Of a stretch of 38,480 nt of DNA, positions 21,440-30,970 are shown piece by piece (the stretch's first letter is position 1; every line of letters starts with the position of its first letter). Both the position numbers and the translations under genes were made by a program. Source of the DNA: a virus; the IMG/VR virus record IMGVR_UViG_3300046321_000285, positions 1-38,480 of that record. One strand, 5' to 3'. Below the pieces are notes generated by a model. The model ran no database searches. It was not told the DNA's origin and saw only the letters and a list, made by a program, of their open reading frames with translations.

Positions 21440-21466
21440 ATGCAAAATATCTCACTAACCCCATAA
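21440..21466 (+). CDS. Leaderless leader peptide MQNISLTP
   Basis: A nine-codon frame (ATG to TAA) begins exactly six bases after the -10 box, as the leaderless genes do, and ends three bases before the scaffold ATG at 21470. It could load ribosomes on a leaderless message and pass them on by reinitiation, or be fortuitous. No conservation can be tested here. Confidence 0.35.
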   Translation: MQNISLTP

Positions 21467-21469
21467 AAT

Positions 21470-22321
21470 ATGGAAAACTTAGAAAACGAGGTAACTGAAG
21501 TTGCCGACGTAGGAAACGTCCCACCAACTGATGAGTCAAATGAGACTCATGAAGAACAGGAACTCACTGATGATGAGCTCACCGAAGAAGTCGCAAGACT
21601 CAAGGAAGAGGCAAAGGCAGTCGATGATCCGAAAGAGAAACGGCACCTAGAACAACAAGCTGGGAGACTACAACAACTCTCCAAAGCTCGTGAAAAGGCA
21701 AGCCAAGTAGAACAATCCTTGAGAGATAAGGAAAGTAGGCTGGCAGAGCTCGAATCTCGTGAAATAGACTATGTCTATCGAGAGACACAGGGTGAAAACG
21801 GACTACAGTACTTCGAAAATCTCATGGAAGAAAACCGTGATCTCGCCGAAAAGGTGGCTCATGAGAAGTATGGTATGAGTGCAAAAAAGCTCATACAAGC
21901 TACCTATAAAAATCTTGCTGATGGCGGTGATGACAAATCGAAAGAGAAAGTCACAGAAAGTGAAAGTGAAGCCAAGGCAGAGCATAAGCTCGCTATAAAA
22001 TACGCTACAAAAACATTTTCTGATCTATCCACAGAGGAAAAAGAGGTAGCAAACAAATACTTTGATCGAATCGCCTGAAAAGGGTATCTCACTATAGAGG
22101 AAGCAGAGGAGTTCGCCGACATGGCAAAACACTATGTGACTCGATGACGTGAGAAAACTACTCCAGTTGAAAAGGAAAAGATACTTGCAAGAAGTGCCTC
22201 AACTACTGGTTGAAATAGTAGAGATACTACAACACAATCAGTACAAGAAATCGAGCAAATGTATATCAATTCTGGTGTAGATCCATATATGGCAAAACTC
22301 ATGGCAGGCGTAAAACTTTAA
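21470..22321 (+). CDS. Scaffolding protein
   Basis: 283 residues, highly acidic at the N-terminus (THEEQELTDDELTEEVARL), then a long charged coiled coil (residues about 50-110: EKRHLEQQAGRLQQLSKARE), a less ordered middle and a helical C-terminus. Acidic, coiled-coil proteins located between portal and major capsid protein are the usual scaffolds guiding prohead assembly. TGA codons occur only in the C-terminal third. The assignment rests on composition and gene order rather than on a motif. Confidence 0.7.
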
Positions 22322-22338
22322 CATTCTTATAAAATCTT

Positions 22339-22965
22339 ATGACAAATTTTCGAAAACCAAGGACAGAACAAGCTGATCCGTATGCAGTGAGCCAAGAGCA
22401 ATATCCTGTAGCAAACAAAGTAGAAACTCCAGTACAACAGATGCAACAATCCGTGTGACCATCGGATATACTCCAAGCACTCAACAATGGACAACTCACC
22501 CCTGAGGCAGTCCAAATGATCAAGTCGATCGTATCCCAAGAAATCCAGAAAGACTCTCCTGCTGAAAAGATAAAGGATAGTAAACGCAAGTATGGATTCG
22601 AAATGGATGGTGTGACAATCAGAAAGAGCGAGCCACGCAAGTATAAATTCCGAATACTCATGGATGATCTGGTGGAAAAGGCAGTGATCCAGTGTGATAC
22701 TGTAGGTCGTCCAGTATCTGATCGAAACTTCAATACTGGAAAATGGATACATGAACATTCTGTAAGGATCAAATTCTATGATGGAACAGAAAAAGTAATG
22801 GATCTCATTGAATACCTACAACGCTCATACTATTGTGGTGATGATCGTGATGGCGAATATGCGCAATACGACGATATACACGTCCGTCCTGATGGAACAC
22901 GTGACTATACGTTTCGTACCTCAAAATTTGGTATACTCACAATCAATCAACTTTATATTGGATAA
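22339..22965 (+). CDS. Hypothetical head-region protein
   Basis: 208 residues. A Gln/Pro-rich N-terminus (residues 1-60) is followed by a beta-rich domain (KYGFEMDGVTIRKSEPRKYK; WIHEHSVRIKFYDGTEKVMD). It lies between scaffold and capsid genes and uses a TGA glycine (SVGPSD). It may be a virion or assembly protein; no family was recognised. Confidence 0.6.
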
Positions 22966-22977
22966 CCTTTTTAAAAT

Positions 22978-23364
22978 ATGTACTTCGGTCAAAAAGAAAT
23001 AAAGAATATCGAGAGTGATCACGTAGTCTTCATGGATGATACTACTCTCTCTATCAGTGAAACGGATCGTGAACTCTTCACAGACGAGCCTATGGACGGT
23101 GGAAAACTCCAAAGGTTCTGGCAACTCAGTGTTGCAAAAAAACTCTATGATGTACTCATCGAGAACAATGTGCGTATCAATGATATCCATGCTATGCTAC
23201 AATGTGTCGAGGAGATACTCGGTGATAAACTCAATGAGCAAATGGTCAATACAGTCTGAAAACAAAAACTCGACGTATTCGCTCAGGTGTTCGGTGCAAG
23301 TGAAGAAGTGGTGATGCCACTCTCTCATAGAGCAATACGAACACAAGACCTTTTTAAATCTTAA
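22978..23364 (+). CDS. Hypothetical head-region protein
   Basis: 128 residues, with a beta-hairpin start (NIESDHVVFMDDTTLSISET) and a helical remainder (RFWQLSVAKKLYDVLIENNV). TGA encodes one glycine at VGKQKL; the remaining 34 residues after it are needed to reach a proper TAA. Located before the decoration-like and capsid genes. No family was recognised. Confidence 0.6.
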
Positions 23365-23377
23365 ATTTGAAACTATT

Positions 23378-23863
23378 ATGCAAGCAATAACTCCACTCAA
23401 CACACCGAACAACACAAAAAACTTTGTGCCTGTAGGTGAAGGATGGGTAATGAAACAAATCCGAATCAAGCCGTCTGTCGCTATCGCTGATGGTACTGCT
23501 ATCGGTGTAGAGGTCGTATCTAGTGCTACTACTGGCTATGCAATCGCTATGCCTGCAACCAACGCAAACGGACAGAACTTTATAGGGATCCTCGCTGAGG
23601 CAGTCACAGCTAGTGACGCTGACTATGCAAGCACTACAAAAACTCGTAGCGTATTCATCCCTGTAAATAAGGCAATCGCAACCGCAAAGGCTACTACCTC
23701 TGCAACTGCTACAAGTGCTGTCGTCGGTCGTGTCGTACAATTCTCTGGATCTGGTGCAACTGTCGCTCCTACTACAAATGGTGCTGGTTGTGTGATCACT
23801 GATTTTGTCGATGCAAACACAGTACTCGTATCATTCGATGTCGCTAATGCTGTCACAGCGTAA
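23378..23863 (+). CDS. Decoration/head-stabilising-like protein
   Basis: 161 residues, Ala/Thr/Val-rich and beta-strand-like (NFIGILAEAVTASDADYAST; SVFIPVNKAIATAKA). The pattern resembles capsid decoration proteins, which are usually encoded immediately ahead of the major capsid gene as here. All 12 glycines by my count are GGN and none is TGA, in line with a highly expressed protein. The role is inferred from composition and position. Confidence 0.6.
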   Translation: MQAITPLNTPNNTKNFVPVGEGWVMKQIRIKPSVAIADGTAIGVEVVSSATTGYAIAMPATNANGQNFIGILAEAVTASDADYASTTKTRSVFIPVNKAIATAKATTSATATSAVVGRVVQFSGSGATVAPTTNGAGCVITDFVDANTVLVSFDVANAVTA

Positions 23864-23889
23864 CTTTTATATACTAACTCATACACACT

Positions 23890-24930
23890 ATGGCTAACGC
23901 TCAAACAATCAACACGTCTGATCTCGGACAACTCGTTGACTCGGTCAATCGCTCATTTATGGCGTCAAAAATAAACCCTCTCGTCAATGTGATGCTCAAC
24001 TCCTGAATGGTAAGAAAAGAGACTATCGGAACTGGAAGTGGGCTCTCTCGTATCTTCTCACAAATGCCTGCACGTACTCCATACTTTGGATCTGGTGCTG
24101 AGGGGCTCCCTGCTGCACAAGCAACAGTTCAATATGGATACGAAAAGGCACTCTATGCAACAAAGCATGATCTCGCTGTATCTATCACATATGAAATGCG
24201 AAAGGGTGGTAAAGATACAGAAATCATCTCTGAGCTCACTAATCTCGGATCTGCTGGATATGCTGAAATCGATCTCCACCTCACACAACGTGCGTTTACT
24301 TTCGCTTGGGCTACATCGTTCTCTGATGCTCGTGGTGTAACATACGATAATACGTGTGGTGATGGTCTCTCTGTAATCTCTACAGTACATCCACTCACTG
24401 GATCACCAAGTACATTCTCAAACCAAGTACCAAGTAACCCTGCGTTCTCAAAGGGAAGTCTCACTATCGCCCGTCAAATCGGTAACGAAAATACCTATGA
24501 CAACCTCTGAAACAAGATGGCGGTACAGTATGATACTATCGTCACAACTGATGATGAAACATCTGTAATCCAAGTGAAAGAGCTCCTCAACGCAACTGCA
24601 AACGTCGACTCTGCCAATGCAAATACATTCAATGCCTATGGCAACAGTATGTACAAGCATATCATCAATCAACGTATTGCAGCAAAGGTAATCGGTCAGT
24701 CAATCGGTGTAGATACTACCAAGAATAAATATTGGTTTCTCGTCGCATCGTCTATGAAGCCTATCATCTATGGTGAGGTAGATGCTCCAAGTGTAACATC
24801 TCCACGTGAGGGAAACAATGGTGAAGAGGCAAGTACTGGAAGCTGGAATTTTTACGGACGTGGTCTCTGGGGTGCTTGTATTCCTTCTCCTGTAGGAATA
24901 ATCGGATCTAAGGGTGATGGCACAGTTTAA
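23890..24930 (+). CDS. Major capsid protein
   Basis: 346 residues. Features: helical N-arm (SDLGQLVDSVNRSFMASK), a middle alpha/beta domain (ATKHDLAVSITYEMRKGG; EIDLHLTQRAFTFAWATS), and the C-terminal pattern NKYWFLVASSMKPIIYGEVD expected of HK97-fold capsid proteins. Position, after scaffold and decoration genes, agrees. Only 2 of 34 glycines are TGA (at NSGMVR and NLGNKM), whereas neighbouring tail genes use TGA for most; this fits selection against the recoded codon in an abundant protein. Standard-code reading would split the gene in three. Confidence 0.82.
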
Positions 24931-24949
24931 TTCTTAACCTATACAATCT

Positions 24950-25351
24950 ATGTCATATACCAATATGGTAGGGATAACATTCGTACAACGTAATGTCGTA
25001 TCCTCTGCACTCACAACAAGTGATGCAAATGTGTTTCAGGTGGTAGGTGGTGGTATGCTCGTAGAGTGCGTCGTAGTACGAACGGATGCAACTGGTCTCG
25101 CTAGTGGAACAAACTTCCAACTCAAGGCTGATGGTGTCGTATTCTTCTCTACTGCTGTATCTGGACTCGGGGCAAACTCTGTCAAAGATATAAAGAACGC
25201 GTCAGTTACGGGATCTCAAGTGACTATCCCTCCTGGAACTAAGTACATCACTGTATCTAATACAAGTGCTGCTGGTACTGGTGCGGGTGTTGCTACAATC
25301 ACTCTCGGGTGTCGTCGTCTCGACGGAAACTCTAGTATTGAACCAATCTAG
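24950..25351 (+). CDS. Small beta-rich virion protein
   Basis: 133 residues, strongly beta-like (VVGGGMLVECVVVRTDATGL; GTKYITVSNTSAAGTGAG), with no TGA codon among about 16 glycines. Placement directly after the major capsid gene and GGN-only glycine codons suggest an abundant head component, for example a cement protein. It ends with TAG. Confidence 0.6.
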   Translation: MSYTNMVGITFVQRNVVSSALTTSDANVFQVVGGGMLVECVVVRTDATGLASGTNFQLKADGVVFFSTAVSGLGANSVKDIKNASVTGSQVTIPPGTKYITVSNTSAAGTGAGVATITLGCRRLDGNSSIEPI

Positions 25352-25366
25352 TCGTCTCCAACGTAG

Positions 25367-25384
25367 CCATCCAGAAATGGATGG
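25367..25384 (+). terminator. Hairpin after the capsid operon
   Basis: CCATCCA-GAAA-TGGATGG, a perfect 7-bp stem, followed by only TTATAT; probably a weak terminator. Confidence 0.5.
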
Positions 25385-25401
25385 TTATATGGAAATTATT
25401 A

Positions 25402-25407
25402 TATAAT
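25402..25407 (+). promoter_or_regulatory. -10 box before the tail-fibre operon
   Basis: TATAAT ten bases before the ATG of the 25418 gene, leaving at most a few bases of untranslated leader. No clear -35 hexamer. Confidence 0.45.
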
Positions 25408-25417
25408 CAAAAAAACT

Positions 25418-25753
25418 ATGTCACTCATGCAATGACTCTCCAATGCTGGCACAAATCAAATAGTAGATATGCGACTCGATCCAAGTGGGGCAATAATACT
25501 ATCAAACTCCGAACCAACTCAAACACAGGATACCAATGGCGAGGGTGCCGTCAGATACATCACCGACACAACCCCAGTCACATGACTCTCCGCTCGTCAG
25601 GTAGTATGCCTCACGGACACAAAGTTCACTACTTTCACTCGTACTAACTCCACAGGGAGCATCATCAATATTGACCTTCCAGCAGGAACCCTCCTCATAG
25701 GTCCAGTCACAGCCATCACGCTCACGAGTGGTGCAGTTGCAGCATATAACTAA
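25418..25753 (+). CDS. Small virion-like protein
   Basis: 111 residues, beta-strand-like with a Thr-rich C-terminus (TLLIGPVTAITLTSGAVAAY). It is similar in style to the 24950 protein and may be a paralogous head or tail decoration subunit. TGA codons encode three glycines. The gene lies nine bases before the long fibre gene. Confidence 0.55.
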
Positions 25754-25761
25754 TCTCTCTC

Positions 25762-27852
25762 ATGCGAAGTCTAACACACACTATCTCACAAAAAAAGTAC
25801 AACCAACCGATTGGTGAACTCAACCCCCTCTCCCTCTTTCGCAATGGTGAGCAAGGGGTATGGTATGACCCGAGTGACATCAAGCTCGGGTGGAGGAGAA
25901 ACCTATTAACGAATAGCAATACTCCATCGTGGATGACATTTAATGGAACTATTACAGTCACAAATAATTACGCAAATGCTCCAGATGGAACATTTACTGC
26001 ACAGAGAATACAATTCCCACTTAGTACCAGTGCGAATCAGGCGTGACTATCTTACTCTGTGAATAATTGAACCTATACTTCTAGTGTATGGATGAGAGTC
26101 GCTAGTTGAACAGCACAGATAAAGTTTTGATTTTTTGATTGAAACGTCAAGAATGACTTTGTAACACTGACTACAACATGGCAAAGATTCTCCAGTACTC
26201 AATCACTCGTACCATATTGAGCTAGAGTATGTTGGATATTTCCAGAGTGAGATAGTAATGCTCAGGATATCCAAGTATGGTGAGCTCAACTCGAAACATG
26301 AGTATTATCATCATACCAAAAAATAACCGACTGAATACAAGACTACTATACCTATCATCCACTCCCTACATTGTACCAAGACTCTGCTGGAACAACACCT
26401 GTCACAGCAGTAGAACAACCAGTAGGGTTAATGCTCGATAAGAGCAAGAATCTAGCACTGGGCATAGAGAAATTCTCCGATGCCTCCGCCACATTCGTTG
26501 GGGGGTCCTCGAGGGTTTCGCCTGGTGTGTATCGTATTTACTCGTCAGACGGGACTTACTCTTTAGCGAATATAGCGTTTGGTCTGACTATTGGTACTAC
26601 CTACAGACTTGTCTTTACGATAGATAGTGTGACTGTTGCTGGTAGTGGTCTGTCCAGTGAACCAGGCAGTATTATTCTCGGCTCTACAGCGGGCATTAAA
26701 ACCCACATCTTCACCGCTACCAGTACCACATTCGGAATCAAGCGTGCCAGCACCGCCTGCGATATACAAATTAGCGGTATCTCCGTCCGAGAGCTCGCAT
26801 GAAACCACGCCTTTCAACCCACCTCCGCATCTCGTCCAACTCTCTCGGCGAGGGTGAATCTACTAACGAAGACAGAACTTTTTAATGATTCAATATGGAC
26901 TAGAGTATGAGGAGTTACTACTCCATCTGCCAATACAATCAATTTTCCGAATGTAATGGAAGCTATATATCAAGCGTATAATATTAGCCCTCCAGTCTGA
27001 AAAAAAATCACATGAAGTGTGACATTGTCAGGCTCTGGAACTATCGTAATATTTGTTGCGAGAATCAATGGTGTTGGCTACGAAGAGACAACATCAACTA
27101 TAACCCTAACATCAACTCCAACTCGGTATAGTGTAACACACACTGTAGTCAATGCTGGCCAAATATCATTCGCTCTGTGAATAAGTCGTGGTGGCTCATG
27201 AACTGCAACTACAATTACAGCTACAGGTGCTCAACTAGAAGTTGGGACACTCGCTACAAAATACCAAAAAGTAGTAACCTCATCAGACTACGACACCGTC
27301 TGATTCCCCATCTACCTCAAGTGTGACTGAGTCGATGATGGAATGGTGACGAACTCGATTGATTTCACAGGGACAAATAAGATGACAGTCTCATCATGAC
27401 TCCGTAAGTTGAGTGATGTCGCATGAGCATCCATATTTGTGGAAATATCAAGTGCTACTTGAGTGAACCAATGAACATTCTGAATAGCCGCTCCATTGAA
27501 TAACTCTGGAAGTAATCTCGCATTCGGTTCATCCTGAAGTACATTCACAGAGTGGGCAACAGTTGTGACTAAGTATAGTGCACCGTCATCAATGGTTGTA
27601 TCATGAATTGGTGATATACCATCACGAATCTCTCAAGTGCGAGTTAATTGAGCACTAGAAGCATCCTCCACTGGAAATCAATGAACAGGTAACTATGGAA
27701 ACTATCCACTCTACCTATTCCGCCGTGGTGGTTCATCTCTACCATTCAACGGGTATATGTACGGGCTCATCATCCGTGGGGCAACAACTCCTACAGCTAC
27801 TATCCAGAAAATAGAAAAATACATGAATAAAAAAGTCGGTAAAATCTACTAA
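25762..27852 (+). CDS. Large tail fibre with repeated carbohydrate-binding modules
   Basis: 696 residues. The N-terminus has the pattern LFRNGEQGVWYDPSD seen at the attachment end of some phage fibres. Two related jelly-roll modules follow. The first begins NLLTNSNTPSWMTFNG and ends GAQLETGVLSSYQK; the second begins NLLTKTELFNDSIWTRVGG and ends GAQLEVGTLATKYQK. A third beta module lies between them. Residues about 515-690 look like a concanavalin/LamG-type end domain (TNSIDFTGTNKMTVSSG; LYLFRRGGSSLPFNGYMYG). The protein probably mediates adsorption to host surface sugars. Dozens of glycines are TGA. Confidence 0.75.
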
Positions 27853-27863
27853 ACCCAACTCCT

Positions 27864-28280
27864 ATGCAATACCGTATATCCATCCTCGTACCTGACCAAT
27901 ATGTAGAGCAAGCCCGAGAGGCAGGTGTCTCCCTAGGGTTCTCTGGTATGAGTGATTACTCTGTCAGACTCTCCTGAAGTGGTGATGAACCTCCTACCTA
28001 CCACGGACTCTCTACTCTCGCGAGCGAGTCGTTCGCCTCTATCATCAAGCCATGTGCGACTCTCGGGCATGATTGTACTACGATAGTAGATGGACATGAT
28101 GTATGCACTCTCATCGAAGTCCCTGACCCGAGCGAGGAGACACTAGAGGCAATCATCCCATTCGCTCCTCTCATCGGAGTGATGAAGGCTCGTATTGATA
28201 TGCCTGATGCGGACGCTCTCGCTCAGTTCAATCTCCTCTGTGAAGAGAATGGAGTGAGGATAATGAATAATGAAGTATAG
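27864..28280 (+). CDS. Hypothetical protein in fibre operon
   Basis: 138 residues, with an alpha/beta, ferredoxin-like look (MQYRISILVPDQYVEQAREA; IIPFAPLIGVMKARIDMPDA). It ends with TAG. Placement between the fibre and a coiled-coil protein suggests a fibre accessory or assembly factor, without direct support. Confidence 0.6.
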
Positions 28281-28314
28281 TACTCTGGTTTGATTTTTTA
28301 AAAAAACGTATATT

Positions 28315-28518
28315 ATGTCTCAAGAAAACGAAGTACCACTCATTAAAAAAGATATTTCTATGCTCAATGACAAAATGGAGCGAATAGAGCAAAAACAGGA
28401 CGAAGAAGCTCGAAAAAACGAAAAGCATAGACAAGAGGACTATGAGTTTCGTGCACAACTATTGGAGAAACTGGACTCCAGAATGCAAAGGTATGTTCTA
28501 TCCTCTCGGATAAGATAG
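28315..28518 (+). CDS. Short coiled-coil protein
   Basis: 67 residues, nearly all charged helix with heptad repeats (LIKKDISMLNDKMERIEQKQ). It has no glycines. It is followed by a strong terminator, so it ends the fibre operon. It may be a trimerising or tail-assembly peptide. Confidence 0.55.
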   Translation: MSQENEVPLIKKDISMLNDKMERIEQKQDEEARKNEKHRQEDYEFRAQLLEKLDSRMQRYVLSSRIR

Positions 28519-28539
28519 TAGACGCGTTCAGGTAAACGT

Positions 28540-28585
28540 CACCATCACTATCGTTGCTCACACGACGATAGTATGGTGGTTTTTA
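28540..28585 (+). terminator. Intrinsic terminator
   Basis: A long hairpin pairs ACCATC and CTATCGT with ACGATAG and ATGGT, with one or two bulges, followed by five T. Confidence 0.8.
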
Positions 28586-28615
28586 CTGCCATTTAATTCT
28601 TTTCTTTTCTCTCCT

Positions 28616-29278
28616 ATGGCAGAAATCGTATACGATTCAGTTACCTGTCCAAATCCAGAGGTTGTAATGGTCGAAGCACTCAATGCTATGGCTCTTGCTA
28701 CAAAGCAAGCCATCTGTAAGTCACTCGTTGACTCAGTTATCTATACAGACTCTGAAGTCGCTGCAATCAATACTCGTCTTGATGCAATAGACTCTCAAGA
28801 TACTCTTTCTAAGATCGCAGCACTCAAGTCTCTCGTAGACTCTCTCGACCTCGATGTTGATGGTAGTGTCGTCAATGACCTCCTCTCTATCAAGGCTCTT
28901 GCTGAATCTGCTCAAGCATCTGCAACTAACGCTCTCGCAAAGGCTACTAGTGCATCTGCTGACGCAACTAAGGCATCTCAGGATGTACTCGCTGTATCTC
29001 AGGCACTTGCTGGTTTTCAGACTTCTGTTAACAATAGTATTGCTGGTCTTACTTCCCGCGTTTCTACTCTTGAGTCAAGTTTATCTACACTCGCTGACAC
29101 TGTCGCAAATCTGCCAACTGGTGGATTAACTGAGGCTCAAGCTGTAGCACTTGCTCAAGCTGAAATTTGCAAGAACAATGTGAAGATGGCAAATGGTCTC
29201 TCGTCTGCTGTCGCTTCGTTCATCGCTACTATGGAGGGTCCTTGCCCTATTGCTGGTGATGATGGTCTCGTTCTCTAG
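28616..29278 (+). CDS. Coiled-coil fibre/spike protein without TGA codons
   Basis: 220 residues. The N-terminal third is helical, then two long heptad regions follow (LDAIDSQDTLSKIAALKSLV; SVNNSIAGLTSRVSTLESS). The Ala/Ser-rich repeat ASATNALAKATSASADATKA is typical of trimeric phage fibres. There is a short cysteine-containing C-terminus. None of about ten glycines is TGA. It is the only gene between a strong terminator and the lysis region, so it has its own transcript; with its GGN-only glycines this suggests high expression. Confidence 0.65.
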   Translation: MAEIVYDSVTCPNPEVVMVEALNAMALATKQAICKSLVDSVIYTDSEVAAINTRLDAIDSQDTLSKIAALKSLVDSLDLDVDGSVVNDLLSIKALAESAQASATNALAKATSASADATKASQDVLAVSQALAGFQTSVNNSIAGLTSRVSTLESSLSTLADTVANLPTGGLTEAQAVALAQAEICKNNVKMANGLSSAVASFIATMEGPCPIAGDDGLVL

Positions 29279-29280
29279 TC

Positions 29281-29312
29281 TCTATGATAGGTGGGTCTAT
29301 GCCTATTATAGA
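29281..29312 (+). terminator. Hairpin after the coiled-coil gene
   Basis: TCTAT-ATAGG pairs with CCTAT-ATAGA (one mismatch) around ten bases. No U-run, so terminator activity is uncertain. Confidence 0.45.
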
Positions 29313-29344
29313 CTCATCATCATATATACTATAACCCGATATAT

Positions 29345-29614
29345 ATGGCTTTCATTCTTAAAACAATAGTGATACGGTCTGACAATAAAATGTCTAATGA
29401 GCTCAATCAAAAACTCATAACAGACTGGCTAACCGCTTTCGATAAAAGCTCTCCTACTGATGAATTTTATGCTTTTGTTCTTGACCTAAAAAATAGAGAA
29501 CAGAATATAGTATTCTCACCGAAAGCAATAAAAAAATATGGTATCTCAAACAATGATAAGCAGATAAAACTCTGATCAATCGATGCTGTACCTTTTTACT
29601 TCTCATGAAAATAA
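29345..29614 (+). CDS. Hypothetical protein before the holin
   Basis: 89 residues; ATG 29390 (MSNELNQ) is an alternative start. TGA is read at LGSIDA and SGK. It overlaps the holin-like gene by ten bases, so it belongs to the lysis operon. It is soluble and alpha/beta-like; no family was recognised. Confidence 0.5.
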
Positions 29615-29916
29615 CAAATATGTTCTCATCTCAGGAAATACACGATTTTATCAATGCTAATGCCACAGGTGCAACAATAGCAGGTGTCGGGGGGTTCGTG
29701 CACTATATCTACAAGGTCTCTAAATGAGAACAATTCTCATTCACGAAGCTTGTGATCAATATCATCTTGGCAGGGTGGATAGGTTATCTATGTCAACAAC
29801 TCGAACTATCAAGTTTTTATATTTCTATAGCTTGATTCTGTACATATCCACTCCTCAACCTCATAGAAACTAAAGGTGTCAAGATAATATCTGAAATATT
29901 CTTGAATAAACAATAA
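29605..29916 (+). CDS. Holin-like membrane protein
   Basis: 103 residues with three hydrophobic segments: about 20-37 (GATIAGVGGFVHYIYKV), 48-65 (LVINIILAGWIGYLCQQL) and 70-87 (FYISIAGFCTYPLLNLIE), and a basic C-terminus. This is the size and layout of small phage holins. It lies 1.8 kb ahead of the lysin in the same direction. It would make the membrane lesion that releases or activates the lysin. Family not named. Confidence 0.65.
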
Positions 29917-29935
29917 TAAAGTATATCATACCTCT

Positions 29936-30136
29936 ATGAAAAGCAAATCACTCGACATCCTCGTATGAATATTCATAATCCTCTGTGTTATGATCATTGG
30001 GTATCTCTATACAATCAATACAGAACTAAAAAAACTCACTGTAAACTGAAATATATGTATCGATAGAACTATAAATAATAAAATCAACTCTATCTATGAT
30101 ACACTCGATACGTCTGCCTCATGTACTCCTAAATAA
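29936..30136 (+). CDS. Small single-span membrane protein
   Basis: 66 residues. One transmembrane helix (about 7-25, ILVGIFIILCVMIIGYLY) is followed by a 40-residue charged segment with two cysteines. It may be an antiholin or spanin-like partner of the holin. Function is inferred from place and layout only. Confidence 0.55.
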
Positions 30137-30141
30137 ACTCT

Positions 30142-30279
30142 ATGCCTAAACTCATCAAAATAGATCTACCAAAGAAGACAATCATGGTAGAATGAAAAGA
30201 ACAGCCAGAAAAGCTAAAAAGTACAAAGAGAAAACGTGGATATCTCGTCCTCGGTAAAAAAGATACTGATATATGCTAG
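30142..30279 (+). CDS. Basic micro-protein
   Basis: 45 residues, lysine-rich (KIDLPKKTIMVEGKEQPEKL), ending with TAG three bases before the next ATG. One TGA glycine. No recognised family. Confidence 0.45.
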
Positions 30280-30281
30280 CT

Positions 30282-30488
30282 ATGACCTACTCTACTATGA
30301 TCAAAGAAATCGTCGTGTGACTCTTCAATGATGGATCAAAAGAGATCTATGATCCTCTCGTACATGGGGTGGAGAAGCCATGATTGGCAGTCTACCAACT
30401 CACGACGATCACACGTGATACGTGGGAGTGGATACTCTCACATCCAGATCCGAGAGAGGCAGTGAATCGGTATTTCCCGAATTTGTAA
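30282..30488 (+). CDS. Hypothetical small protein
   Basis: 68 residues, soluble, with two TGA glycines (VVGLFNDG; EKPGLAV) and a Trp-rich centre (TWEWILSHPDP). It is the last gene before the palindrome cluster. Confidence 0.5.
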
Positions 30489-30610
30489 CAATGATAACAA
30501 GTTTATAACAATTGAAGTTCACTTTTAAGCATCAGTAAGCCAAAACACTATAACAATTTGTTAAAATATTGTGTTAATTTTTAACACAATTCAGTTAAAA
30601 ATTAACTGAA
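30489..30610. promoter_or_regulatory. Operator-like palindrome cluster
   Basis: Three inverted repeats lie almost end to end: TAACAA-T-TTGTTA (30551-30563), ATTGTGTTAA-TTT-TTAACACAAT (30568-30590) and TCAGTTAA-AAA-TTAACTGA (30591-30609). Further TAACAA half-sites occur near 30493 and 30504. The shared TTAAC/GTTAA core suggests one regulator binding several sites. A TATAAT box follows at 30620. Confidence 0.6.
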
Positions 30611-30619
30611 AATAAAAAA

Positions 30620-30625
30620 TATAAT
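30620..30625 (+). promoter_or_regulatory. -10 box downstream of the operator cluster
   Basis: TATAAT 17 bases before the ATG of the 30643 gene, placed so that the palindromes would cover the -35 region. Confidence 0.5.
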
Positions 30626-30642
30626 CTCTAAAAAATAATATT

Positions 30643-30771
30643 ATGCTCAATATCCACGGATCAAGGAGACTCTCTCGGAGACATCGCCCAGATCCAAAAT
30701 CATGGGAGCACAACCCGAGAGAAATGAGATACTATGAATCGCTAGATATGATCTATCCGAATATCCTCTAA
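30643..30771 (+). CDS. Arginine-rich micro-protein
   Basis: 42 residues (MLNIHGSRRLSRRHRPDPKS then WEHNPREMRYYE), first gene under the operator cluster. It is basic and may bind nucleic acid. It has no TGA codons, so the call depends only on context and start. Confidence 0.4.
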   Translation: MLNIHGSRRLSRRHRPDPKSWEHNPREMRYYESLDMIYPNIL

Positions 30772-30781
30772 CCATACTCAT

Positions 30782-30970
30782 ATGCTCCTCAGAGAAACGC
30801 TCGATCTCGATCGCACGACACAAGAGATCATACATAGACTCCAACGTATGCAGAACACGTGAGAAATCACGCCTGAGCAATACGAGGATCAATACGAACA
30901 CGTCATGGACTCTCACCGCATGAGGTGGGAGGCGATCATGAGTCATAATATCATAAATTACCATGACTAA
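30782..30970 (+). CDS. Small helical protein
   Basis: 62 residues, helical and charged (TTQEIIHRLQRMQNTGEITP), overlapping the next gene by eight bases. No family was recognised. Confidence 0.5.
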
